A stretch of 64,000 nucleotides of DNA from Polyangium sp. y55x31 (GTDB lineage: Bacteria; Myxococcota_A; Polyangia; Polyangiales; Polyangiaceae). The notes under the pieces are model-generated. The model did no database searches and had not been told where the DNA came from. It was given only the letters and a program-made list of their open reading frames with translations. This document shows, in pieces, positions 1 through 9,608 of this stretch (position 1 is the stretch's first letter; each line of letters starts with the position of its first letter). A program made the translations under genes and the position numbers. Location of the stretch: the NCBI RefSeq assembly GCF_029946505.1, contig NZ_JARZHG010000001.1, positions 310,001-374,000 on the forward strand. The letters are read 5' to 3'.

Positions 1-1452
1 CACAAGTTCTACGGTATGGCCGGCGAGAAGGGTCCGCCCGGGCCGCTGCGGAATGCTTCGGTCGCGGATCGACGCTCGCTCGAAATCGACTTCGGCCCGC
101 GCACGATCAGCGGCTCCTCTGAGGGGCCCGTCAAATTCCGCGCGGGGACGAGCGCCGATCCCACCCAGGAGTCGTGCCCGCTCGACGTGAACGGCGAGCC
201 CGTCATCAAGTACCTCGGCCAGCTCCGCACCGACGCCGAGGGGCGGCTCATCGTGCTCGGCGGCAAGGGCCGCGCCCGCTACAACACCGCCGAGCCCCCG
301 CCGATGCCCTCGTACGCGAACAACGACGGCTGGTTCGACGACATCTCCGACGGCCCGGTGACGGCCGTGGTGACCATCGAGGATAACAATGGTGATGTGC
401 GGGAGATCCCGGTCGACGCGGCCGGCGGAGCGTGGGTGCTCGTCGGCCCGCCCGATTTCGCGCCGCACGTGACGAGCGCAGTCACGCTCTACGACATCCT
501 CTACGACATGGCCGTGCGCGAGCTGCCCATCCCGCTCGACAACGCGCTCTACGATCCGGGTGGCCCCCTCGCCCGGATGCGACAGCTCGCGGCCGATTAC
601 CAGCCCGAAGGCCCGGTGGAGTTCCCTAATTTCTTGCCGGATTTCACGACCGAGATCCGGTCCATCTTCTCGCGCGGGGGCGGCTACCGCTGGGTCATCG
701 AGTCGGCGGGCGACTCGTCGCATTCGGCCCTCTTCGGGCCGAACGTGGGGGATCCCAGCCCCCAATACGCGCCGATGCGCAAGGAGCTCTTCGGGGCCAT
801 GCGCGAGCCGAACGGGGCGCCGAACGCCAAGGGAAAGGGGACCATGCCGTTCTTGCTCGGCGACGACCCGTACAACAACCAGGCGCCCAAGTACGAGCAA
901 TGGCTGACGGTCACGCGGACCCAGTTCGGGCTCCTGCGCAACTGGGCGAACGGCCAGTTCGTCCCCGGCCCGGTCGCGGTCCCGCCCGAGGGGATCACGG
1001 CGCACGGCCTCGATCGCGCCCAGCTCGAGGCCGCCTCGGGCGGCGCGTTTTTCCCGGGCATCGAGGTCGGCTGGCAGATCCGCAATGCCGCGCTGTTCAT
1101 CGAGCCCTTCCGGCTCGATCTCCAGGCGACGAGTGGTTACTGGGGCGAGGAGGAGCCCATCGGGCCGGGGCACTTCTCGCGGCAGATGGCCCTGCCCTGG
1201 CACGCCGATTTCACGGATTGCGCGGCCGAGGGCCAGAAGGGCTGGTGGCCGTCGATACGGCCGGACCACGTCATCACGACGCCCGGATCCACCACGCGCG
1301 AGGACTGGGCCCGGGCCACCCACAAGTTCAAGTCCGGGAAAAAGAAGGTCCAGCACGAGGACATGGTCGACAACTGGTACAAGTTCGGCTTCGTCGTACG
1401 GCAGCCGGACAAGACGCAAATCGAGACGGAACGCGCGGCGAAGATCCCCTGA
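1..1452 (+). CDS. LodA-like (CTQ-type) quinoprotein oxidase, 5' end outside window
   Basis: The frame is open from the first base, so only the C-terminal 483 residues are visible. They contain the block PWHADF-x2-C followed by WWPSIRPD (about residues 395-420) and an LLRNWANGQF block (about 315), both characteristic of the LodA/GoxA family of amino-acid oxidases that carry a self-processed cysteine tryptophylquinone cofactor. Family members oxidatively deaminate lysine or glycine, releasing H2O2, and need a flavoprotein partner (LodB type) for cofactor formation. No partner gene follows on this strand, so if present it lies upstream of the window. I cannot assign which Cys and Trp form the cofactor. 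A 10-bp-stem hairpin follows the stop. Confidence 0.72.
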   Translation, partial: HKFYGMAGEKGPPGPLRNASVADRRSLEIDFGPRTISGSSEGPVKFRAGTSADPTQESCPLDVNGEPVIKYLGQLRTDAEGRLIVLGGKGRARYNTAEPPPMPSYANNDGWFDDISDGPVTAVVTIEDNNGDVREIPVDAAGGAWVLVGPPDFAPHVTSAVTLYDILYDMAVRELPIPLDNALYDPGGPLARMRQLAADYQPEGPVEFPNFLPDFTTEIRSIFSRGGGYRWVIESAGDSSHSALFGPNVGDPSPQYAPMRKELFGAMREPNGAPNAKGKGTMPFLLGDDPYNNQAPKYEQWLTVTRTQFGLLRNWANGQFVPGPVAVPPEGITAHGLDRAQLEAASGGAFFPGIEVGWQIRNAALFIEPFRLDLQATSGYWGEEEPIGPGHFSRQMALPWHADFTDCAAEGQKGWWPSIRPDHVITTPGSTTREDWARATHKFKSGKKKVQHEDMVDNWYKFGFVVRQPDKTQIETERAAKIP

Positions 1453-1473
1453 GCTTCCCTGCCCCGGCCCCGC

Positions 1474-1496
1474 CCGTGCGTCCGGCGGACGCACGG
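1474..1496 (+). terminator. Hairpin after the LodA-like gene
   Basis: CCGTGCGTCC and GGACGCACGG form a perfect 10-bp stem around a 3-nt loop, 22 bases after the stop codon. There is no T tract, as is usual at this GC content, so the terminator role is inferred from position and stem strength. Confidence 0.45.
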
Positions 1497-1620
1497 CGCG
1501 GGCCATGTGCGTTCGCCGGGGATCGCATTACGTTCGTCACCCGAACGCGGGATACGAGAGGGATGAACCGAGCGATCGGCGATTCCGTACACAGGGGAAT
1601 GCACGTCCATGGGGAGGACC

Positions 1621-3150
1621 ATGTGCCCGCCGGGCCGGCGGGTGCGACCGATGCGCCACCTCGCGAGGAGCCTCGCGGGCGTGGTCCTGGACGCGTATTT
1701 CTCCGATAGCCGAAAGCGGCGCGCCGAGCGGGAGCTACGCGAGGAGATCCGGATCAACGAGACACTCCAGCGCATCGGCGCCGCGCTCGCGGCCGAGCTC
1801 GATCTCGACAAGCTCGTGCAAAAGCTGACGGACGAGGCGACCGCGCTGACGGATGCGCAGTTCGGCGCGTTCTTCTATGCAGCCCAGAACGAGGCCGGCC
1901 AGACCTTGACGCTCTACACGTTCTCGGGCGCCGCGCGCGAGACCTTCGAGCGCGTCCCCCTGCCCCACAGCACCTCGCTGTTCGGACCGACGTTGCGGGG
2001 CGAGCGGACGGTCCGCCTCGACGATGTGCACGCGGATCCTCGCTACGGGAAGGACCCGCCGTACCACGGGTTGCCGGAGGGCCATCCGCCGATCCGGAGC
2101 TACCTCGCGGTCCCCGTGGTGTCGCGCTGCGGGAAGCCTCTCGGGGCCCTGTTTTTCGGGCACGCCGAGCCGGGTGTGTTCACGGAGCGGGACGAGCGGC
2201 TCGTCGCCGGGATCGCCGGGCAAGCGGCCGCCGCGATCGACAACGCGCGGCTCTACAGAGCCTCGCAGGACGCGCGCCGGCAAGCCGAGGAAGCGCACCG
2301 GCAGGCCGAGGAGGCGCGCGCGCAGGCCGAGGAGGCGCGAGGGCAAGCCGAGAAGGCGAACCGGCTGAAGGACGAGTTCTTGAGCCTGGTCTCGCACGAG
2401 CTGCGCACGCCGATCACGGCGATCATGGGCTGGACGCAGGTCCTCGCGACGCGCGAGTGCAACGCGGAGACGCGCGCCCGCGCGCTCGCCGCGATCGACA
2501 GGAACGTCCGCGCGCAGATGCGGATCATCGACGATCTGCTCGACGTCTCGCGCATCATCACCGGCAAGCTCGGCCTCTCGCAGCGGCTCACGGATCTCGG
2601 GGACGTCGTCCGCGCGGTGATCGACGTGGTCCGCCCGGCGGCGCGGGCGAAGGGCATCGAGCTCCACGTCACGCCCGAAAACCCGGCCATCCCGGTGTTC
2701 GGCGATCCGGATCGGCTGCGGCAGATCCTCTGGAACCTGCTCGCGAACGCCATCAAGTTCACGCCGCGCGGCGGCCGCGTCGAGGTGGAGATCAAGCGCG
2801 ACGAGGGGCTCGTCTACATCATCGTGCGCGACACCGGAAAGGGGATCAGCGCCGCGTTTCTCCCGTACGTGTTCGATCGTTTCCGTCAAGCGGACAGCTC
2901 GGCCTCGCGGCCGCAGGGTGGGCTCGGGCTCGGCCTCGCCATCGTGCGCCACCTCGTGGAGATGCACGGCGGCACCGTGACGGCCGAGAGCGCGGGCAGT
3001 GATCACGGGGCGACGTTCACGGTCACGCTTCCCCTTCCCGCGGAGGCGCGCGACACCTGCCACGATGGCGAGTCGAAGACGGGCGACTATCGCAGCGAAG
3101 GTTCGCCGAGGTATGCTGCCGCCGTGGAACACGTACCGAGGAGAACCTGA
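1621..3150 (+). CDS. GAF-domain sensor histidine kinase
   Basis: Soluble two-component kinase of 509 aa. A GAF sensor (about residues 50-210) is followed by a charged coiled-coil linker of near-perfect QAEEAR repeats (about 217-245), a HisKA dimerisation domain with phospho-acceptor His in SHELRTP (about H259), and a HATPase domain with the N box (NLLANAIKF), DTGKGIS and GLGLGLAIV boxes. No membrane segment or receiver domain is present, so a separate response regulator is expected; none is adjacent. The ATG at 1621 is chosen because GGGGAGG lies just before it; an ATG at 1609 is possible. The stop overlaps the next start (TGATG), so the kinase is translationally coupled to the pirin gene. 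The signal sensed is unknown. Confidence 0.9.
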   Translation: MCPPGRRVRPMRHLARSLAGVVLDAYFSDSRKRRAERELREEIRINETLQRIGAALAAELDLDKLVQKLTDEATALTDAQFGAFFYAAQNEAGQTLTLYTFSGAARETFERVPLPHSTSLFGPTLRGERTVRLDDVHADPRYGKDPPYHGLPEGHPPIRSYLAVPVVSRCGKPLGALFFGHAEPGVFTERDERLVAGIAGQAAAAIDNARLYRASQDARRQAEEAHRQAEEARAQAEEARGQAEKANRLKDEFLSLVSHELRTPITAIMGWTQVLATRECNAETRARALAAIDRNVRAQMRIIDDLLDVSRIITGKLGLSQRLTDLGDVVRAVIDVVRPAARAKGIELHVTPENPAIPVFGDPDRLRQILWNLLANAIKFTPRGGRVEVEIKRDEGLVYIIVRDTGKGISAAFLPYVFDRFRQADSSASRPQGGLGLGLAIVRHLVEMHGGTVTAESAGSDHGATFTVTLPLPAEARDTCHDGESKTGDYRSEGSPRYAAAVEHVPRRT

Positions 3151-4061
3151 TGAGCCGCCATCTCGACGCGGATCCGGAGTGCAAGGGTGGAGACGGCGGG
3201 ATCGATCTCGTGATCGAAGGGCGCCCGCGAGATCTCGGGGGCTTCGTGGTGCGGCGGGTCTTGCCGTCGATGATGCGACGCCTCGTCGGGCCGTTCATCT
3301 TCTTCGATCACATGGGCCCCGTCGATTTCGCGCCGGGCGAAGGGATCGGGGTGCGGCCGCATCCGCACATCGCGCTCGCGACGATCACGTATCTGCTCGA
3401 AGGCGTGTTCGTGCATCGTGACAGCCTCGGCTCCGAGCAGCCGATCCGGCCGGGGGACGTGAACTGGATGGTCGCGGGGCGCGGCGTGGTGCACTCGGAG
3501 CGCACGTCGCCCGAGGTGAAGGCGAGCGGCGGACGGATGCACGGGATCCAGACGTGGGTCGCGCTGCCGCAAAAGGACGAGGAGATCGAGCCGCGCTTCG
3601 AGCATCACCCGCGGAGCACGATCCCGATCGTGAAGCGGCCCGGCGCGATCCTGCACGTGATCGCGGGGACGGCGTACGGCGCGACGTCCCCGACGGGCGT
3701 CCTCTCGCCGACGCTGTATGTGCACGCGGAGCTCGAAGCGGGCGCGACTTTGCCCGTGACCGACGAGCACGAGGAGCGCGCCGTGTACGTGGTCGACGGC
3801 AGCATCACGTGCGGCGGCAAGACGTTCTCGGAAGGCGCGATGATCGTGCTCCACCCGGGCGCCGAGGTGAGCATCCGGGCGAACGAGGCGACGAACGTGA
3901 TGCTCGTCGGCGGCGCGAAGATCGAAGGGGAGCGGTTCATCTTCTGGAACTTCGTTTCGAGCTCCAAGGAGCGCCTCGAACGAGCGAAGGCCGACTGGCG
4001 CGAGCAACGTTTCCCGAAGATCCCGGGCGACGACGTCGAGTTCATCCCGCTGCCCGAATGA
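3150..4061 (+). CDS. Pirin family protein
   Basis: Bicupin protein of 303 aa. The N-terminal cupin has the pirin metal site: H71 and H73 in PHPHIALAT, then H115 and E117 in GVVHSE. Pirins are iron-binding cupins; some act as quercetin dioxygenases, others as redox-responsive regulators, so the exact role cannot be read from sequence. The start overlaps the histidine kinase stop and the stop overlaps the next start (ATGA at 4058), placing it mid-operon in a three-gene unit. The C-terminal pirin domain (about 185-290) looks complete. Confidence 0.9.
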   Translation: MSRHLDADPECKGGDGGIDLVIEGRPRDLGGFVVRRVLPSMMRRLVGPFIFFDHMGPVDFAPGEGIGVRPHPHIALATITYLLEGVFVHRDSLGSEQPIRPGDVNWMVAGRGVVHSERTSPEVKASGGRMHGIQTWVALPQKDEEIEPRFEHHPRSTIPIVKRPGAILHVIAGTAYGATSPTGVLSPTLYVHAELEAGATLPVTDEHEERAVYVVDGSITCGGKTFSEGAMIVLHPGAEVSIRANEATNVMLVGGAKIEGERFIFWNFVSSSKERLERAKADWREQRFPKIPGDDVEFIPLPE

Positions 4062-4843
4062 ACCTGCGACGCTCCCCGAGGAGCCTCACGTACGATCTCG
4101 CCTGGGCCTCGGTGCGCCTCGGGGTCGCGTTTCTGCCGGCGATCCTGTTTCCCTCGTGGCTCACCTGGACGGTCACGGTGCTGCTCGTCCTCGGGGTCGT
4201 CTTCTTGATCGTCGCCGCGTTCATGTATTCGTACGTCGCGGCGTGCCCGGGGTGCGGCGGGACCGTGCAGGGTTTGTCGCAGAAGATCGATTGCGTGGGG
4301 CACTCGTGCGGCCATTGCAAGCGGTTCGTCGAAGTGGAGCGCGGGCGCCTCGTGCTCACGCCTCCGGATCGGGCGAGCGACGCGCCTTCGTTCGGCGTGC
4401 TCTTGCGGGGATCGCCGGGCGAGCTGCCGGCGATCTGCTGCACCTGCGGCGCGCCGTCGACGCGGACGCAGGGGTTTGCCGTGGCGGGTGTTTCGCTCGA
4501 CATACCCCATTGCGACAATCACGAGCCTTCCGCGCGGCTGCGGAAGGCGGCGGGGCGGGTGCGGCTCGAGGTCGCCTCGCTCCGCTTCGCGCAGGCGCTC
4601 GGGGAGCGGGACGGGCTCGACATCGTCGGCAACGACCCGTACAGCGATGCGCCCGCGCGTGTTCCCTGGCTCTCCGCCCTCGGGGGGATGGCGCTCACGG
4701 GGCTCGGGTTCGTGATCGTGCGGCAGGAGCTGCCGTCGAAGGAGCTGCTCGCGGGGCTCGCCGCGAGCGCCGGCGCGTTCGTGCTCATGCATTTCGTCGT
4801 GGGCGCCGGATTCGTGGTCCGCAGACGGCTCGTCCGGAATTGA
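4058..4843 (+). CDS. Membrane protein with zinc-ribbon-like cysteines
   Basis: A 261-aa protein with two hydrophobic segments near the N-terminus (about residues 18-57), then paired cysteines (CPGC, later CGHC, then CCTC) that resemble a zinc ribbon, and two further hydrophobic segments near the C-terminus (about 205-250). I do not recognise the family. Its ATG overlaps the pirin stop in an ATGA junction, so it is co-translated with the kinase-pirin pair. The metal-binding idea rests on the Cys spacing only. Confidence 0.75.
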   Translation: MNLRRSPRSLTYDLAWASVRLGVAFLPAILFPSWLTWTVTVLLVLGVVFLIVAAFMYSYVAACPGCGGTVQGLSQKIDCVGHSCGHCKRFVEVERGRLVLTPPDRASDAPSFGVLLRGSPGELPAICCTCGAPSTRTQGFAVAGVSLDIPHCDNHEPSARLRKAAGRVRLEVASLRFAQALGERDGLDIVGNDPYSDAPARVPWLSALGGMALTGLGFVIVRQELPSKELLAGLAASAGAFVLMHFVVGAGFVVRRRLVRN

Positions 4844-4852
4844 GGCGCTCGC

Positions 4853-7564
4853 TCAGAGGCCGAAGAGCTCCTGCAGGAAGACGCCCCCCTGCCCCGCTCC
4901 TGCGTGCGTGAAGAACAAGCGGCCTGTGTTGAAATCACCTCCCTCGGCGATCCACTCGGCCGCGTGCGCGGAGAGGCGCGCGATGGGCTCGCTCGGGAAC
5001 GAGAACGGCGAGCGCGAGCGATACACGAACGTCGCGTCCCAGGCCGTCGGGTAACTCGTCACCGTCAGGTAAAACCAGCCGTTTCGTTCGAACACGAACG
5101 GCGACTCGGTATGACCGCTGTCGTGCCGGATCGTGTCGGGCCCGAGCGTCAAGGCCATCTTCGGCTCGCTCCACGTCGCGAGGTCGAGCGACGTTCGATA
5201 CGCGACGCCGCTCGCGCGGTGCTCCCTGGACGCGCAGCGCGTGTAATAGACGACCCAGAGATTCGCGAATCGAACGAGCATGGGATCACGGGCGACGCAG
5301 ATGTCCTCGAAGAGCGTCCCTCCGGCGCGCGTGAAGCTCATCCCGTCGGTGGAGCGCGCGATGCGGAATCCCGTGCGGTCCATGTCGCGCGCGCCCACGT
5401 GGTACATCATGATCATGCTTCCGTCGTGATCGCGGGCGAGGTGGGGCGCCCAGATCCAGGGCTCGCCGCCCTCCGCGCGGAGCGTGAAGCGCTGGGGTGA
5501 AATCGAAAAACTCGGCGAGGTGGCCTCGTACCAGCGCGTGGGCCCGGGGCCGTCTCCGAGCGCGTGGACGAACGCGCGCTCGTCGAGGCCCTGGTAGGGT
5601 TCTTCGTGAAAGATGCCCGTGAGCAACCATCGCCCATCGGCGAGCTCGATCAAGGAGTGGTCGTTGACGTAATGGCGGCCCTCGGGCAAGGACCCGGTAT
5701 CCAGAATTTTCACCGGCTTTCCCTGCGAGAGCGTGGGCAATCCGGATCCCGTGAAATACTGCAAGCGGTAGCTGCTCTCGCTGAAACGTTCGGGGGATCC
5801 CGTCCCGTCGATCTCCAGGGCGGACGCCTTGCCGGCCGCGCATGTCCCGGGAGGAAGCTCGATCCAGAGCGCGTCCTCGGCGAACGCGCGGTTTGAATTC
5901 TGTTGGGATTCGAAGAATCCGCCGACGTCTTTTCCATCGAGCCGCACGCGCGCTTCCTGCGGGCCGCGGGATTGCGTGTATGCGCGGACGAGCAGGAGCG
6001 CGCGGGCGTCTTCGGACGGGCAACGCAGGAGGATTTTCGTCACGCCGCGGCGCTCCCGCACCGGGAACGTCCAGATGGGAGTTTCACGCTCGGCGTCGAC
6101 GGCCGAACGACCGAGACGCGGGGATCGGATCGACGCCACCTGCTCCCCGAGCACGCGCATCCCGGAGAACACGTACGCGAGCCCGAGGGAACGCACGCGC
6201 AGCGGCGTGTAGGCGCCCGTGGGGCCCACCTCGAAGCCGAAGCGCATGCCGGAGCGGCTCACGATGGGGTCGGGCACGTGCAGGCGGTAGAGGGAATGCT
6301 CGAACTTCGCGTGTTTCCACTCGTCCTCGGGATCCGTGACGAGCAGCCGGAGCTGGCCGCTCAGCGGATTCGCGTGGGCCCCGAGGAAATACCAGCCGCC
6401 ATTGTAGTAGTCCTCGGTGCCGGTCCCGTGCTGCGCCGGGGAACGCATCCCGTCGGTCCGGATCATCTCGTCGCCCTCCAGATACTGCCGGTCGCCGCGA
6501 TTTCCCTCGTCGAGGTTCTCCAGGAGCGCCACGAACTGGAGGGGTTCGTCGCTCTCGAACATGGTCATGGTGGTCTCACGCCCTGGCGCCGCCTGATCGC
6601 GGTATTGCGCGGCGAGCCGCACGCCGGGGCGGGCCTCCGCGAAATCGGCGGCGACCTTGATGTCCTCGATCGGATCCTCGGACGCCGCTTCGATCGTGAG
6701 CGCTTCGCCCTCGCCGAGCGGAATGGGCAAACGCGTCGCGACCCGACCGACGACGCCCGATTTCCACGCGGCGTGGAGCGCGCTCCGGAACGTGACCCAC
6801 CCTTCGTCGACCGCGTCCCTCTTGCCGGCCAGGCCAAAAAAGAAGGACGCGGGCACCGGGGGCTGCTCCCCGATGCGCACCCGGAGATCCCCGAGGCGCG
6901 CGGCCGGGAGCTCGACGAAGAGCCGGGAGATCGTGGTCGGGCCCGTGGCGAGAATGCGGTTCGCCCCGGGTCCGAGCGTGGTTCCCGGGCCCAAGGCCGG
7001 CGGGTTTTCCGTCCAGTCCTCGCTCAGAAATCGGGAGAGCGTCTCGGCATCCGGGCCGGCCGCGGATCCGGGCCCCTCGCGATAGGTGATCTGATGATAA
7101 AGAGGGACGCCGCGATACCGCACCTTGGCCTCGCGGGAATACGCGAACGGCACATAACTCGTGTATGCGCCGGAGCTCGCGTCGACGCCGAGGACGAGCG
7201 GGGCCTCGTAGGGGCCACGTCCCTCGAAGAAATCACGGGGGTCTCCCCGAAATGCGGTTTGACCATCGACCTCGATCCAGAGCTCCTGGCCGTCTTTTTC
7301 GAGCTCCTTGCGGGGCGCCGTGATCCAGATCCGGGTGATCCTTCCCTCCCCGCGCGCATGAAAAAGGACTCGATATTCCCCTTCGACGGCCACGCCCGCG
7401 CGAAATCCATCGTCGTTGCCCCCCGCGGGATCGTGCGTGGTCATGCTCCTCGTGATCCACCCCGGATGAAAGGTGAGGAGCTCGGAGAGGACCGGGGAGA
7501 TGGGCCAGGAAACCGCATGCGGGGCGATTGCAAGGGCCGCGCCGAGGAGGCTCTGGAGGGGCAT
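4853..7564 (-). CDS. DUF2961 (GH172-like) protein fused to a beta-propeller glycosidase-like domain
   Basis: A 903-aa protein with a weakly hydrophobic, possibly exported N-terminus (about residues 1-20). The first half matches DUF2961: PAGGNDDGF near the start and GTGTEDYYNGGWYF (about 400), the block carrying an acidic residue in enzymes now classed as GH172 (furanose-acting enzymes, some arabinofuranosidases or difructose-anhydride enzymes). The last ~290 residues have blade motifs of five-bladed propeller glycosidases (GH43/32/68 type): WAPHL, ARDPML, and HTESPFVFERNGWFYLT. The two modules together suggest an exported two-domain enzyme acting on furanose-containing polysaccharide; the substrate is unknown. 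Transcribed alone, convergent with the upstream operon. Confidence 0.82.
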   Translation of the reverse strand: MPLQSLLGAALAIAPHAVSWPISPVLSELLTFHPGWITRSMTTHDPAGGNDDGFRAGVAVEGEYRVLFHARGEGRITRIWITAPRKELEKDGQELWIEVDGQTAFRGDPRDFFEGRGPYEAPLVLGVDASSGAYTSYVPFAYSREAKVRYRGVPLYHQITYREGPGSAAGPDAETLSRFLSEDWTENPPALGPGTTLGPGANRILATGPTTISRLFVELPAARLGDLRVRIGEQPPVPASFFFGLAGKRDAVDEGWVTFRSALHAAWKSGVVGRVATRLPIPLGEGEALTIEAASEDPIEDIKVAADFAEARPGVRLAAQYRDQAAPGRETTMTMFESDEPLQFVALLENLDEGNRGDRQYLEGDEMIRTDGMRSPAQHGTGTEDYYNGGWYFLGAHANPLSGQLRLLVTDPEDEWKHAKFEHSLYRLHVPDPIVSRSGMRFGFEVGPTGAYTPLRVRSLGLAYVFSGMRVLGEQVASIRSPRLGRSAVDAERETPIWTFPVRERRGVTKILLRCPSEDARALLLVRAYTQSRGPQEARVRLDGKDVGGFFESQQNSNRAFAEDALWIELPPGTCAAGKASALEIDGTGSPERFSESSYRLQYFTGSGLPTLSQGKPVKILDTGSLPEGRHYVNDHSLIELADGRWLLTGIFHEEPYQGLDERAFVHALGDGPGPTRWYEATSPSFSISPQRFTLRAEGGEPWIWAPHLARDHDGSMIMMYHVGARDMDRTGFRIARSTDGMSFTRAGGTLFEDICVARDPMLVRFANLWVVYYTRCASREHRASGVAYRTSLDLATWSEPKMALTLGPDTIRHDSGHTESPFVFERNGWFYLTVTSYPTAWDATFVYRSRSPFSFPSEPIARLSAHAAEWIAEGGDFNTGRLFFTHAGAGQGGVFLQELFGL

Positions 7565-7644
7565 GCGGCAAACCTAATGTGATCCCCGCTGGAATGGTGC
7601 CGGGCGCCTTGCTCGCCCGAGACACGAACGTGTATGCTGCGCCG

Positions 7645-8928
7645 ATGACGGAGACCGGTCAGGGGGAAGCCGAACCGACGAAAACGAATTCCACGGAGCT
7701 CGCGCCCGCCGCCCCCGCGGAGCGTGTCGAGGTCCTCGACGTGTTACGCGGCTTCGCGCTTTACGGCGTGCTCCTCGCGAACACCGTGCCGTGGTTCAGC
7801 GGCCTCGCGTTTTTGCCGCGCGACGTGGTCGTCCCGCGGGCCGACACCGCCGACAAGGTGTTCCTCTTTCTGCTCGGGCTCTTCGTCGACGGAAAGGCGA
7901 TGGGGCTCCTGACCATGCTGTTCGGGTTGGGCTTCGCCGTGCAGCTCGAGCGCTCCGAGGCGCTCGGGCGCAGCGTGGTGCCGCTGCATGTCCGCAGGAT
8001 GGCCGCGATGGCGCTCATCGGCGTCTCGCACGTGCTCCTTCTCTGGTGGGGCGATGTCCTGTGGGGGTATGCGATCGCCGGCTTCGGCCTCCTTTTCTTC
8101 CGCCGCGTGCGGGGCCCGAGGCTCCTCGCATGGGGGCTCGTCTTCACGCTCGTACCGAGTTTCGTCTCCTCGATTCCCGCGGTCTTCGAGGCCCTCCATT
8201 CGTATGTCCCCGCGCCGCCCGACTTCCCGGCGTTCCGGGCGCAGGTTTACGCGGCCATCACGGGGAGCGATCGCCGATTGCTCACCGTGATGCACGTGAA
8301 GCAGGCCATCTATCACGTGGGCTTCATCTCGTTCTGGTACTTCCTGTGGCTCCTCGGGCGATTTCTGCTCGGCGCCTGGGCCGGCAAGGCGCGGATATTT
8401 CAAGATGCCGAGGCGCGCCTCCCGTTCTTCCGCAAGCTCCTCGGCTTTGGCCTCGGCTTCGGCCTTCTCGGCTCCGCGATCCCGCCCGTGCGCCAGATCC
8501 TCATGCGCAAGGGCGTCGTGATTCCGGAGTGGGCCGGGCTCGCGCTCGTCCTTCCGACGGAGATCGGGGTCATGCTGCTCGCGGCCGGATACGCGGCCGC
8601 GGTGGTCCTCTTGATGCAGCGGCCCTCGTTCCGTCGCGTCCTCCGGATCCTCGCGCCCGTCGGCCGGATGCCGCTCTCGACCTACCTCGGCCAGAGCCTC
8701 GCGAGCACGTTCGTCTTTTATGGCTGGGGGCTCGGGCTCGCGAGCCGCGTGATCCACGCCTGGTGGGCGCTCCCGATCACGCTCGGCATTTTCACGCTGC
8801 AGGTGATCTTCGCGCACGCGTGGCTCGCGCGCTTCCGCTTCGGGCCCATGGAGTGGGTGTGGCGCTCGATGGCCTACGGTCGAATGCAGCCGCTCCGGTT
8901 ACCGGCGCGGCAAGAACAGCTCGCGTAG
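7645..8928 (+). CDS. DUF418 / YeiB-type membrane protein
   Basis: A 427-aa polytopic membrane protein beginning its domain with the family hallmark RVEVLDVLRGFALYGVLLAN, then a cytoplasmic VDGKAMGLLTMLFGLGFA block and the C-terminal DUF418 block (GRMPLSTYLGQS, about residues 345-357). About nine to ten membrane segments are visible. DUF418 proteins are related to membrane acyltransferases but have no firm function. The ATG at 7645 is chosen because homologous sequence starts just after it; the frame is open further upstream. Its 3' end overlaps the convergent DoxX-like gene by 30 bp. Confidence 0.85.
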   Translation: MTETGQGEAEPTKTNSTELAPAAPAERVEVLDVLRGFALYGVLLANTVPWFSGLAFLPRDVVVPRADTADKVFLFLLGLFVDGKAMGLLTMLFGLGFAVQLERSEALGRSVVPLHVRRMAAMALIGVSHVLLLWWGDVLWGYAIAGFGLLFFRRVRGPRLLAWGLVFTLVPSFVSSIPAVFEALHSYVPAPPDFPAFRAQVYAAITGSDRRLLTVMHVKQAIYHVGFISFWYFLWLLGRFLLGAWAGKARIFQDAEARLPFFRKLLGFGLGFGLLGSAIPPVRQILMRKGVVIPEWAGLALVLPTEIGVMLLAAGYAAAVVLLMQRPSFRRVLRILAPVGRMPLSTYLGQSLASTFVFYGWGLGLASRVIHAWWALPITLGIFTLQVIFAHAWLARFRFGPMEWVWRSMAYGRMQPLRLPARQEQLA

Positions 8929-9321
8929 ACGCGTATCCCGCAAGAAAAGCCCGCCCCAGATGAATGCGGCGACGTACACCGGAAACAGGACGTGGCTGAA
9001 GAGCGGATTGCCGACCCGCACGTGCGTCGCGACGGCGCCGCCGAGATACCCCGTGAGCAATACCGCCCCGAGAAACGACGTCCGCGGAATCACGTAGGTC
9101 ACGACGCACGCGAGCAGGAGCGTCCCGAGGCTGCGCGCCAGCTCCGGGGGAAAGCCGAGCGTTTCGTGCGCCGAGAGCACCTCCGGCGGCGCCATCAGCT
9201 TGATGGCGACGTCGAAGAGCAGGAACGCCACCGCGAGGCCGCTCAGGATTCGCCCCGTCCAGGCCGTCTTCGTCGACACGGGTTCCATGGGGCGCTCGGA
9301 CGCAAAAACACTCGTCACCAT
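8899..9321 (-). CDS. DoxX-like small membrane protein
   Basis: A 140-aa protein with four hydrophobic segments. The block LSGLAVAFLLFDVAIKLMAPPEV and the later LTGYLGGAVATHVR are typical of the DoxX-like family, whose biochemical role is unclear (some members are linked to redox or sulphur metabolism). GAGGAGGAACGACG precedes the ATG at 9321, deciding this start over an upstream in-frame ATG. It ends inside the convergent DUF418 gene. The 287-bp gap to the next gene (9322-9608) is divergent promoter space in which I see no gene. Confidence 0.85.
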   Translation of the reverse strand: MVTSVFASERPMEPVSTKTAWTGRILSGLAVAFLLFDVAIKLMAPPEVLSAHETLGFPPELARSLGTLLLACVVTYVIPRTSFLGAVLLTGYLGGAVATHVRVGNPLFSHVLFPVYVAAFIWGGLFLRDTRLRELFLPRR

Positions 9322-9608
9322 CGTCGTTCCTCCTCGGGTTCGGCTTTCCGTTTCGGGTTCGGCGGCCCGGTGCCCCGCGCCGCTCGTACACCCCATGGAC
9401 CAGCCGACCCCGAAAAACTCATCGGTCCCCCGAAAGATTTTTTACGCGCGCCGATTCGGCAAACTCCACCGATCGAGAGGAGGGCGGTTTGGATGTCGTG
9501 CAGGCGGGCATCCCGGCTCACCTCGCGCGCGTGGAGCCGCTGACGACCGTCGAGCAAGTTTGAGCCGTACCTGAGCCAGGCGTATGATTGCCCGTCCGAG
9601 CATCCCTC

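Noticed and set aside
1735-3132. Long open frame antisense to the GAF histidine kinase
   Set aside because: It is a GC-rich shadow: Arg/Leu/Asp-heavy composition with no domain, fully under a gene with clear kinase motifs.
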